A DNA stretch of 5,593 nt from Porticoccus sp. (GTDB lineage: Bacteria; Pseudomonadota; Gammaproteobacteria; Pseudomonadales; Porticoccaceae), in NCBI GenBank assembly GCA_011049795.1, contig DRHD01000186.1:1-5593 (forward strand), in the 5' to 3' direction. Shown here in pieces: positions 1 to 5,390 of this stretch. Both the position numbers and the translations under genes were made by a program. Within the stretch, counting starts at the first letter, position 1; the number at the start of each line of letters is the position of its first letter. The notes under the pieces are model-generated. The model saw only the letters and a list, made by a program, of their open reading frames with translations, ran no database searches and was not told the origin of the DNA.

Positions 1-1
1 C

Positions 2-1426
2 TTCCGGGAGCATGTAAAACACCTGCTGGATGGCCAGGCCAAAGCCATGGTCGTCACCAGCAGTCGACAGGAAGCCGTGCGCTACCAGCTGGCCATGCTG
101 GCTTACGCCAAAGAACAGAGCTACCAGGACGTGCATCCCTTGGTGGCCTTCTCCGGCACAATTCTGCCGGATGACGTTATTCCCGAAGAAGTCTCGGAAA
201 ACAGCCAACTGCTGAACCCCGGATTGAAAGGCCGTGACCTGGCGGATGCCTTTGATACCGACGATTACAACGTAATGATTGCCGCCAACAAATACCAGAC
301 CGGGTTCGACCAGCCCAAGCTCTGCGCCATGTACGTGGACAAAAAGCTGCAAGGTGTGGATTGCGTGCAAACCCTCTCCCGTTTGAACCGCACCTTCCCG
401 GGCAAGCAAACCTTCGTGCTGGATTTCTTCAACGATCCCAAGGACGTACTGGAAGCCTTTCTGCCGTACTACACCAAAGCCGAGCTGGAAGGCGTCTCCG
501 ATGCGCAGGTCGTGTATGACCTTCAGACAGCTCTGGATGCAGAACAGATTTACCATTGGAACGAAGTCGAATCCTTTGCGCTCGCCTTCTACGACACCCG
601 GGCAGCAGCCAGCAAACTTACCTACTACTGCCAGCCAGCCAAAGAGCGCTTTACCAAGCGTTATAAGAACCTGCTGGATGAAAAGCTCTCAGCCAGGGAG
701 GCTCGCAAGCGGGCCGAAAGGGATGGCGACAAAGTTGGCCTGACCAATGCCGAGAAAACCCTGAAGGACATCGGCGAGGGTCTGGACCAGCTGGATCTCT
801 TCAAGAAGAACTTGACCAGCTTCGTGCGGGCTTATGAGTTTCTGTCACAAATCGTCAGCTATGAAGACCGGGAGCTGGAACAGCTCTGCGTGTTCGCCAA
901 GCACCTCTCGCCCCTGTTACGCATAGATCGCCTGGACGATGATGAAATCGATGTGTCGGAGCTGGCGCTAACCCATTACCGACTCACCAAGCGCAACGAG
1001 CAACAGCTTAAGCTCTCCGAGGAATCCGAAGAGTACGCCCTAAAGCCCCTCTCCGATGTGGGTTCCGGCAAAGCCCATGACCCGGAGAAAAGGCGCCTCT
1101 CTGAAATCATCGAAACGCTGAATGATCTGTTTGGCTCAGAAGTAAGTGATGAAGACCAGCTGCACTTTGCCAAGGGAGTGGCTGACAGGATAAGCCGGGA
1201 TGAATCTGTGATGGCTCAGGTGAATAGCCACTCCCCGGAACAGGTAATGCACGGGCTATTTCCGAAGCGTGTGTCAGACATGGTGCTGGATGCTATGACT
1301 GACAATGAGAAGCTTTCTATGGAGGTGTTGGGGGATGAGCAAACACAAAGAGGCTTTGCCTTGCTGATATTGCGGATGTTGGCTGGATCAAAAACGGTTC
1401 CTCAGGATTTCCAATCCTCAACCTAA
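2..1426 (+). CDS. hsdR: Type I restriction endonuclease subunit R (HsdR), 3' part only
   Basis: This is the motor and nuclease subunit of a type I restriction-modification complex, which translocates DNA and cleaves unmethylated foreign DNA together with HsdM and HsdS. The reading frame is open from base 2, so the gene starts upstream of the window; 474 C-terminal residues are visible. They begin with KAMVVTSSRQEAVRY (the start of the second RecA-like domain). Helicase motif V follows (NVMIAANKYQTGFDQP, about visible residues 90-105), then motif VI (QTLSRLNRTFPGK, about 123-135, with the arginine finger region). The rest is a charged, mostly helical C-terminal region of the kind that contacts the methylase core. 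The N-terminal nuclease domain and Walker motifs are outside the window, so activity cannot be judged. The frame is uninterrupted to a TAA stop. hsdM and hsdS are presumably upstream. Confidence 0.95.
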   Translation, partial: FREHVKHLLDGQAKAMVVTSSRQEAVRYQLAMLAYAKEQSYQDVHPLVAFSGTILPDDVIPEEVSENSQLLNPGLKGRDLADAFDTDDYNVMIAANKYQTGFDQPKLCAMYVDKKLQGVDCVQTLSRLNRTFPGKQTFVLDFFNDPKDVLEAFLPYYTKAELEGVSDAQVVYDLQTALDAEQIYHWNEVESFALAFYDTRAAASKLTYYCQPAKERFTKRYKNLLDEKLSAREARKRAERDGDKVGLTNAEKTLKDIGEGLDQLDLFKKNLTSFVRAYEFLSQIVSYEDRELEQLCVFAKHLSPLLRIDRLDDDEIDVSELALTHYRLTKRNEQQLKLSEESEEYALKPLSDVGSGKAHDPEKRRLSEIIETLNDLFGSEVSDEDQLHFAKGVADRISRDESVMAQVNSHSPEQVMHGLFPKRVSDMVLDAMTDNEKLSMEVLGDEQTQRGFALLILRMLAGSKTVPQDFQSST

Positions 1427-1478
1427 ACACCCGTCATCCTGACACTAACTCGCTTGCAGAGCTTGGTACAAAAGGACT

Positions 1479-1501
1479 ACTATAAATCCACATAGTTACT
1501 A
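1479..1501 (+). promoter_or_regulatory. Candidate operator/promoter region of the AbiE operon
   Basis: The 92-base gap before the AbiE pair contains clustered ACTA/TAGT elements. There is an inverted repeat ACTAT (1479-1483) and ATAGT (1492-1496) with an 8-nt spacer, overlapped by a small palindrome TAGTTACTA (1493-1501). An AT-rich TATAAA (1481-1486) could be a -10 element, but no well-spaced good -35 is visible; TTGCAG at 1454-1459 is weak. Characterised AbiEi antitoxins repress their own promoter by binding inverted repeats, so this is a reasonable operator candidate. The assignment is inference from position and symmetry only. Confidence 0.3.
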
Positions 1502-1507
1502 ATTTGT

Positions 1508-1511
1508 CAGG
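1508..1511 (+). promoter_or_regulatory. Ribosome binding site that sets the AbiEi start
   Basis: CAGG lies 7 nt before ATG 1519. The frame is open back to a TTG at 1504, but no purine-rich site precedes that codon, so ATG 1519 is the better start. Confidence 0.55.
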
Positions 1512-1518
1512 TCAAAGC

Positions 1519-2142
1519 ATGTCTACATCAGAGAAAGTGACCCGCCAACTGCAGCGCATGAGGCGGGGCGTCCCGTTTTCCATCAGTCAGTTCCACGAGC
1601 TAGGCACAGTTACGTCTGTACAAAAAGCGCTGAGCAGGCTTGCCCATGAAGGTGTCATTGAACGGGTCGCCAAAGGCATTTATGTGCGCCCAAAGTCGCT
1701 GGCCAGCATGCCATCGATCAAAATCACCGCAAGCGCAGAACAAATCGCCAAAAAATGGGCACAGCAGAACGGCTATACACTGGTTAGACAAGGCATTGAA
1801 TCCGCTTATCGACTTGGCCTTCAGACACAGGCGCCGGTAAAAACAGTGTTTTGGACAAACGGCGCCAGCAGAACGTTTACGGTTGGCAATGAAGTTGTTG
1901 AGGTGCGACACGTTGCGGAGTCAAAGCTGCGTTGGAAATCGCGCCCTGAGGGCGAGCTACTAAGAAGCTTCACCGTCACCCCAGCCAATTCCGTTAAACT
2001 CAGCGAATTGAAAAAGGCACTGTCCAGACTGAAGCTCTCTGAGTCAGAAAGCCGCACGGCCATCAAGAAGCTTAAGTCGACGCCTCTGCCTGAAGGATGG
2101 CACGTCAAATTGGAGCAATTTGAACAGGAAATGATGGCTTGA
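1519..2142 (+). CDS. abiEi: AbiEi-family type IV antitoxin / transcriptional repressor (DUF6088-like)
   Basis: This is the likely antitoxin of an AbiE system. Family members have an N-terminal winged helix that binds the operon promoter and a C-terminal domain that counters the toxin. With the ATG start the product has 207 residues. The first 60 or so carry the typical pattern: GVPFSISQFHELG, then a recognition-helix region (SVQKALSRLAHEGVIERV), then the wing ending AKGIYVRPK. The stretch QGIESAYRLGLQTQAP followed by VFWTNGASRTF is the hallmark of AbiEi/DUF6088 proteins just after the winged helix. The C-terminal third is helical and basic. It precedes the toxin gene with a 4-base overlap (TTGA), so the pair is one operon with coupled translation. 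I assign the family from remembered sequence patterns, not from a search. Confidence 0.9.
   Translation: MSTSEKVTRQLQRMRRGVPFSISQFHELGTVTSVQKALSRLAHEGVIERVAKGIYVRPKSLASMPSIKITASAEQIAKKWAQQNGYTLVRQGIESAYRLGLQTQAPVKTVFWTNGASRTFTVGNEVVEVRHVAESKLRWKSRPEGELLRSFTVTPANSVKLSELKKALSRLKLSESESRTAIKKLKSTPLPEGWHVKLEQFEQEMMA
2126..2130 (+). promoter_or_regulatory. Ribosome binding site for the TTG-started AbiEii toxin
   Basis: AGGAA lies inside the last codons of the antitoxin gene, 8 nt before TTG 2139. No in-frame ATG exists near the N-terminus of the toxin, and conserved sequence (LEKDIWVAEIL) begins about 37 residues in, so this site supports the TTG start and translational coupling. Confidence 0.7.
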
Positions 2143-3218
2143 CGGATATTTTCGACTTCTATCGCGACCCAGCGAAGCATGGTGACCTGAAGGCCATTTT
2201 GGATTTGGGCGCCCAAAAGCATCCTGCTGGTTTAGCCCAGAATTTCCTGGAAAAGGATATTTGGGTAGCTGAAATACTGCGACTGCTCTACGACGAAAAC
2301 CTGCTGGGCACTCACTCAACAGCCTTCAAAGGCGGAACCGCCCTGAGCAAGTGCTGGAAGACAATAGAACGCTTTTCCGAGGATATTGACCTCTCTATTC
2401 ACTGGAGTGATCTTGCTGGTGAGCCTGATGAAGTAGCAGCGTGGGAGCAGTCCACTCAAAGCAACAGCCAAAAAAAGAAATTCCGTGAGCGGCAGACAAA
2501 GTTACTGACAGAATGGTCAGACGCTTTGGTCAACCGGCTCAACGAGAGGCTGGCTATATACGGGATTGATGGACTTCGAGCAGAGCTGGAACCTGGCTCG
2601 AAAGGGGAAAAGGTGAACGTCCATTTTCCCAGGTTGAGCAGCTACGACAGCAACTACCAACTTGATTATATCCTGCTGGAATTTGGTGGCCGTAATCGGG
2701 GCCGGCCAACAGTAACCCATGACGTTGGATGCTATCTGGCTGAGCTGGAGGATCTTCAAGCTATCGCATTTCCGAAAGCGACGGTTGCCGCCTATCACCC
2801 TGGCTATGTTCTTTGGGAAAAGCTGACTGCCCTGCACCAATTTTCGACGCAGGATAAAGACCCAGACCCGCATCGACTGGCGCGGCATTGGTACGATGTG
2901 GACTGCATTCTTCAACAAGATGAATTCAGTCATGCCCTTGATGCCACGGATGCAATGACAGATGTAGTGACCATGAAGAGCCAGCGCTGGGCACAAAAGG
3001 GTGTCACCTTTGAGGAAGTGCTTGAAGGCCGATTGGTGCTTGTGCCGGAAGGGGAAAGGCTTGAGCAGATTGCAGCGGATCACCAGGCTGCTATTGAGGG
3101 CAGGATGTTTTTTGGTGTCCCGGATGGTTTTGAGACCATCATTTCAAGGTTGCGGAAAGCTCAGGGTAAAATAAATTCCGGCATCAGCCGCAAAAAGCCG
3201 AGGCAATCTCCCAGATAG
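2139..3218 (+). CDS. abiEii: AbiEii/AbiGii-family nucleotidyltransferase toxin
   Basis: This is the toxin of the AbiE system, a DNA polymerase beta-type nucleotidyltransferase. Studied relatives (the MenT toxins) transfer nucleotides to tRNA acceptor ends and stop translation. The family's motifs are present in order in the 359 residues. LEKDIWVAEILRLL (37-50) is the family N-terminal signature. FKGGTALSK (63-71) followed by RFSEDIDLSI (78-87) supplies the hG-G-T and D82-x-D84 metal-binding acids. LLEFGGRNRGRP (179-190) is the second motif region, LWEKLTALHQ (225-234) carries the conserved lysine, and ARHWYDV (248-254) is the C-terminal motif. No key residue seems missing. The start is TTG, sharing bases with the antitoxin stop. 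The basic tail (about 340-359) is unremarkable. The next gene converges from the other strand only 43 bases away. Confidence 0.93.
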   Translation: MTDIFDFYRDPAKHGDLKAILDLGAQKHPAGLAQNFLEKDIWVAEILRLLYDENLLGTHSTAFKGGTALSKCWKTIERFSEDIDLSIHWSDLAGEPDEVAAWEQSTQSNSQKKKFRERQTKLLTEWSDALVNRLNERLAIYGIDGLRAELEPGSKGEKVNVHFPRLSSYDSNYQLDYILLEFGGRNRGRPTVTHDVGCYLAELEDLQAIAFPKATVAAYHPGYVLWEKLTALHQFSTQDKDPDPHRLARHWYDVDCILQQDEFSHALDATDAMTDVVTMKSQRWAQKGVTFEEVLEGRLVLVPEGERLEQIAADHQAAIEGRMFFGVPDGFETIISRLRKAQGKINSGISRKKPRQSPR

Positions 3219-3261
3219 CAACCGACTAAAATCATCAGTGTAAGGCTGTGTTTAGCAGCAC

Positions 3262-4248
3262 CTAAGTAGCGCCGAAAAATGGGCGATCCAATCCCGGACT
3301 ATCAGGCTCGAACGGCAACCCAACATGAGCGTTTTCTCCAAGATCAGCCACAAAGTTTGCCCAAGCATCGGCGACAACTCTTCGGGAAACGTAAGCATTT
3401 GCCATGTGCACAAACGCACTGGAAACATCGTTCAGGTCACAAACGAATTGCGCTAACCGTTCGGTATAATCGTTGCCGTAGGTAAGATAAATTGCATCAC
3501 GATAATTAGCCTTACCCCGATAACGAAATGCTTGGATTAAAAAGTTGACATTCCCTTGTGTTAATTTGGCGTCTCGAAGCGCTTTCGCGGCATTTGTTCG
3601 GAAATTCGTATATCCCCCTTCTTTGAATTCGCGACTCTTTTTAACCACTTCTTCAAGACGCTCCTTTTCATAGTTTGCAGTACCCTTCAAATAAGAATAG
3701 AGAGCACCGAGGGCCATTTCTGAATTTTCTGGGGTGGTATTCTGGTCGAATTTGTTCTCGCCTCGAAGTATTTTCATCGAAGCCTCAATGTTAGCGGGAG
3801 TAAGATCGGTAAAACCAAGATCGAACGGATGCTTTACCCATCTCTGCGATGCGAACTCCCTCCCCCACATCTTAGCCGTGCCACTATGGTTTTGGGGATC
3901 TGCCCCACTCGAAGCGGCCAACATTGCCTTGCTTGAGAAGTAAACGGAGTAGTACCACGCAATGATGGCAGTCTTAACGATGGGATATGGATTGTTGGTG
4001 CCCTTCAACTCACTCAGTGCAGCTTTTTCATGAAACGCCATAAGCAAGTATTGAAAAGCTAAAGTATCTGCCGAATCATTTGGCTGTCTCCGCTGAACGG
4101 CTTGATAGTACTCACACAATCCATGCTGCGAAAAGTCTTCGTGCTGGCATCGGATCGCCAAGGCTCGCATCCAATTAACCGTACCCTGAAATGCGAAACG
4201 CGGGGACGGATGGTCGTGTTGTTCGTAGAACCGCCTCAGCAACCACAT
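3262..4248 (-). CDS. Hypothetical protein, possibly HEPN-related, in a cassette-like position
   Basis: I do not recognise this 328-residue soluble protein. There is no signal peptide or membrane segment. Residues 95-121 (AIIAWYYSVYFSSKAML and on to NHSG) have the aromatic-rich helix followed by a histidine seen in some HEPN-type helical bundles. FRYRGKANYRDAIYLTYG (241-258) is a striking R-x-x-x-N-Y-R-D block that may be a signature of its family. No HEPN RX4-6H catalytic motif is visible, so a nuclease role is not supported. The start ATG has a strong Shine-Dalgarno (AAGGTGAG, 5 nt away or less). It lies 16 nt after the right box of the attC-like site at 4265-4345, as in an integron cassette. 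It converges on the AbiEii gene. A defence role is suggested by neighbours only. Confidence 0.85.
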   Translation of the reverse strand: MWLLRRFYEQHDHPSPRFAFQGTVNWMRALAIRCQHEDFSQHGLCEYYQAVQRRQPNDSADTLAFQYLLMAFHEKAALSELKGTNNPYPIVKTAIIAWYYSVYFSSKAMLAASSGADPQNHSGTAKMWGREFASQRWVKHPFDLGFTDLTPANIEASMKILRGENKFDQNTTPENSEMALGALYSYLKGTANYEKERLEEVVKKSREFKEGGYTNFRTNAAKALRDAKLTQGNVNFLIQAFRYRGKANYRDAIYLTYGNDYTERLAQFVCDLNDVSSAFVHMANAYVSRRVVADAWANFVADLGENAHVGLPFEPDSPGLDRPFFGAT

Positions 4249-4251
4249 GGA

Positions 4252-4259
4252 CTCACCTT
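4252..4259 (-). promoter_or_regulatory. Ribosome binding site of the unknown gene ending at 3262
   Basis: AAGGTGAG on the minus strand sits 3 nt before ATG 4248 (its AGG core is about 8 nt away). It is the strongest Shine-Dalgarno of the minus-strand genes and fixes the start. Confidence 0.7.
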
Positions 4260-4264
4260 AAAAA

Positions 4265-4345
4265 ACATAACGTCCGCAATACATGCGGCTTTATAGTGGA
4301 GGCACAGTCGCAACAAAAAAGCCGCGGCGCCTGCGATTTTTAGGC
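4265..4345 (-). other. Degenerate integron attC-like site
   Basis: Read on the minus strand this 81-base element starts with GCCTAAA (4339-4345; consensus RYYYAAC, last base differs) and ends with GTTATGT (4265-4271; consensus GTTRRRY, one mismatch). Between them is an interrupted hairpin: CGCA (4332-4335) pairs with TGCG (4275-4278). After a symmetric 6-base unpaired spacer, GCGGCTTT (4318-4325) pairs perfectly with AAAGCCGC (4285-4292) around a 25-nt loop. The upstream ORF's TAA stop is inside the left box, and the next ORF begins 16 nt after the right box. Both features are shared with the better site at 5175-5246. The end boxes are imperfect, so this may be a decayed or non-functional site, or a chance hairpin between genes. 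Confidence 0.5.
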
Positions 4346-4351
4346 TTTTTT
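4315..4351 (-). terminator. Possible rho-independent terminator overlapping the Abi gene end
   Basis: AAAAAAGCC (4343-4351) and GGCTTTTTT (4315-4323) on the minus strand form a 9-bp A/T-rich inverted repeat ending in a T run, with a 19-nt loop rich in GC. It begins inside the last codons of the abortive-infection gene. The stem is weak outside the three G-C pairs and the loop is large. It also competes with the attC-like fold, because bases 4318-4323 are used by both. It could work in either direction. Confidence 0.4.
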
Positions 4352-5158
4352 AGCATGCAGCACCTCCATGATGAAGACCACTAAAGTGTGTGCAACATTG
4401 ACAAAAAGCCGCGCTTCTGCAATCACAATACTAGGTGGGCTAGAGCCACGACCATGAGCAGAACCTATGTGTGATCTAAAGGCCCCTACACCATCAATGA
4501 TTGATGAAATACCTTTTAGCACTTTATGCTGATCTGCTGCCAGAGTAGTATCAGCGTTCAAACTTAGGTGCGGCTGAACCACCGCCCACAACGGCATAAC
4601 ATTCAATTTATTTGGCGCCACCAAATTGAAATGCTCTATATAAAACTTAAGAGCTGACTCAATAATAGAACAGGCGGCAGTAACTGATGCGTGAGGGTCA
4701 GTTTGAAGATGCTCTACAGCTCTCTCAAACTCCTTTTCAATAGATGAAAAATTACCCGACTTTAAATAGTCCTGTAGCGTTTTAGAAATTGGAGTTGACG
4801 CAGCTTGAGTAATGCAGCCATTAAGACGGTAGGAAAGCTGGTTCTGGGCCAACGCTGTATTAATCCGCTCTTGGCCCTCCTCGATTCTTGAAGGCGAATC
4901 ATCAAAAAACGAAACAGGTGGCGACTGATCCATGTAGGTCTGAATGATTCTGCCCAAGACCTCAAGAGCATCAACTTCTGGATCTTCATTGCAGCGCTTT
5001 AACCACTCACTGCATTTCCGTTCGCAATTCCCTTCTGGCGCATCACCGGGAGCGCCACTTTCCATGAAAAGGGTCTCCAACTTTGAATGGCTGTAGTAAT
5101 GGCTTGCGATTACCGAAGCAACAGCGCCTATTACTGAGTTTGGAATACTATCGCTCAA
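4340..5158 (-). CDS. Abortive infection family protein with C-terminal Abi_C (HEPN-type) domain
   Basis: This predicted anti-phage protein has 272 residues and no membrane segment. The C-terminal part (about 145-265) matches the Abi_C pattern: DPHASVTAACSIIESALKF, a variable linker, then LKGISSIIDGVGAFRSHIG followed by SAHGRG, then a final helix rich in A, V and H. R228 and H235 form an RX6H motif within the R-x-x-x-G-x-AHG block, typical of HEPN ribonucleases, so RNA cleavage on infection is a fair inference. The N-terminal part (about 10-75) has HYYSHSKLETLF and GAPGDAPEGN, which I recall as a conserved region in front of Abi_C domains; its role is unknown. The start is TTG 5158, with GGAG 8 nt upstream. 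The nearby ATG at 5172 is out of frame, and the first in-frame ATG would delete conserved residues. It is framed by attC-like sites on both sides. Confidence 0.92.
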   Translation of the reverse strand: MSDSIPNSVIGAVASVIASHYYSHSKLETLFMESGAPGDAPEGNCERKCSEWLKRCNEDPEVDALEVLGRIIQTYMDQSPPVSFFDDSPSRIEEGQERINTALAQNQLSYRLNGCITQAASTPISKTLQDYLKSGNFSSIEKEFERAVEHLQTDPHASVTAACSIIESALKFYIEHFNLVAPNKLNVMPLWAVVQPHLSLNADTTLAADQHKVLKGISSIIDGVGAFRSHIGSAHGRGSSPPSIVIAEARLFVNVAHTLVVFIMEVLHAKKA

Positions 5159-5166
5159 TTTCGGAT

Positions 5167-5170
5167 CTCC
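5167..5170 (-). promoter_or_regulatory. Ribosome binding site that decides the TTG start of the Abi gene
   Basis: GGAG on the minus strand lies 8 nt before TTG 5158. Going further upstream in frame, a TAG occurs inside the attC right box, so TTG 5158 is the only plausible start that keeps the conserved N-terminus. Confidence 0.7.
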
Positions 5171-5174
5171 ATGA

Positions 5175-5246
5175 GCCTAACGCTTGCAGTTTCGGTGTGT
5201 ACGCGGCGTAGCCCAGTACACATCCGACAATCTGCAAGTGTTAACC
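5175..5246 (-). other. attC: Integron attC recombination site
   Basis: This 72-base element folds as an attC. On the minus strand the left box is GGTTAAC (5240-5246; one mismatch to RYYYAAC) and the right box is GTTAGGC (5175-5181; perfect GTTRRRY). One base further in, CTTGCAG (5232-5238) pairs perfectly with CTGCAAG (5183-5189). An asymmetric unpaired spacer follows (ATTGT against AAA). Then CGG-A-TGTGTAC pairs with GTACACA-CCG, with the A opposite plus-strand T5223 bulged out, closed by a 13-nt loop (5203-5215). The bulged base lies on the left arm of the minus strand, the arrangement known from cassette top strands such as aadA-type attC sites. Cassette orientation therefore agrees with the minus-strand genes, and attI should lie to the right. 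No integrase is visible in the window. Confidence 0.8.
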
Positions 5247-5390
5247 ATTTTTCTTAGGTGGCGGCGGCGGCGGTGGCGGAGATGGCCGGACATTCGTTGG
5301 AGAAGGTGGATTTACATTTAACCCATCCCTGAACCCACCTTGCCTGTTTGGCGGCATTGGGGGTGGTGGATTTGACCCTTTCTTACCCAT
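5241..5390 (-). CDS. Small proline-rich protein (49 residues), unknown function
   Basis: This small ORF starts at ATG 5390, eight bases before the end of the upstream gene, in another frame. GGAG is 7 nt upstream. The product begins MGKKGSNPPPPMPPNRQGGF and ends with a run of eight prolines followed by KKNG. It is basic and rich in P, G and N, so it is probably disordered. About a third of residues are proline, encoded by CCA, CCG, CCC and CCT rather than by a single repeated codon. The TAA stop lies inside the attC left box, a common arrangement for cassette ORFs. Overlap with the preceding gene suggests translational coupling, so the two may form a functional pair in one cassette. I cannot assign a function; the alternative is a chance ORF in GC-rich sequence. 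Confidence 0.7.
   Translation of the reverse strand: MGKKGSNPPPPMPPNRQGGFRDGLNVNPPSPTNVRPSPPPPPPPPKKNG

Noticed and set aside
1504..1518. TTG 1504 as the antitoxin start
   Set aside because: No ribosome binding site precedes it, while ATG 1519 has CAGG at 7 nt and the winged-helix pattern begins after it.
1821..2319. Two overlapping minus-strand open frames (133 and 91 residues)
   Set aside because: They lie antisense to the antitoxin/toxin junction, where the plus-strand genes have Shine-Dalgarno sites and conserved motifs.
2517..3083. 188-residue open frame on the minus strand
   Set aside because: It is antisense to the AbiEii toxin, whose motifs are clear in the plus frame; the minus product shows no recognisable pattern or good start site.
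3180..3261. A third attC site after the 3262-4248 gene
   Set aside because: A GCTAAAC-like left box is present (minus strand), but no complementary L boxes or credible GTTRRRY partner could be paired; only a 5-bp CTAAA/TTTAG repeat is visible.
3652..3850. HEPN nuclease motif in the 3262-4248 protein
   Set aside because: R136-W-V-K-H140 has only three residues between R and H and does not fit RX4-6H, so no catalytic claim is made.
4274..4288. Small hairpin CCGCA-ATACA-TGCGG as a separate regulator
   Set aside because: It is short and its arms are part of the attC-like fold, so it is better explained as local pairing within that element.
5170..5172. ATG on the minus strand just upstream of the Abi gene
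   Set aside because: It is out of frame with the Abi protein and precedes the GGAG site.
5259..5279. GCC/GGC-rich run as a microsatellite or CRISPR-like repeat
   Set aside because: It is explained by the proline codons of the small ORF, which vary in the third position.
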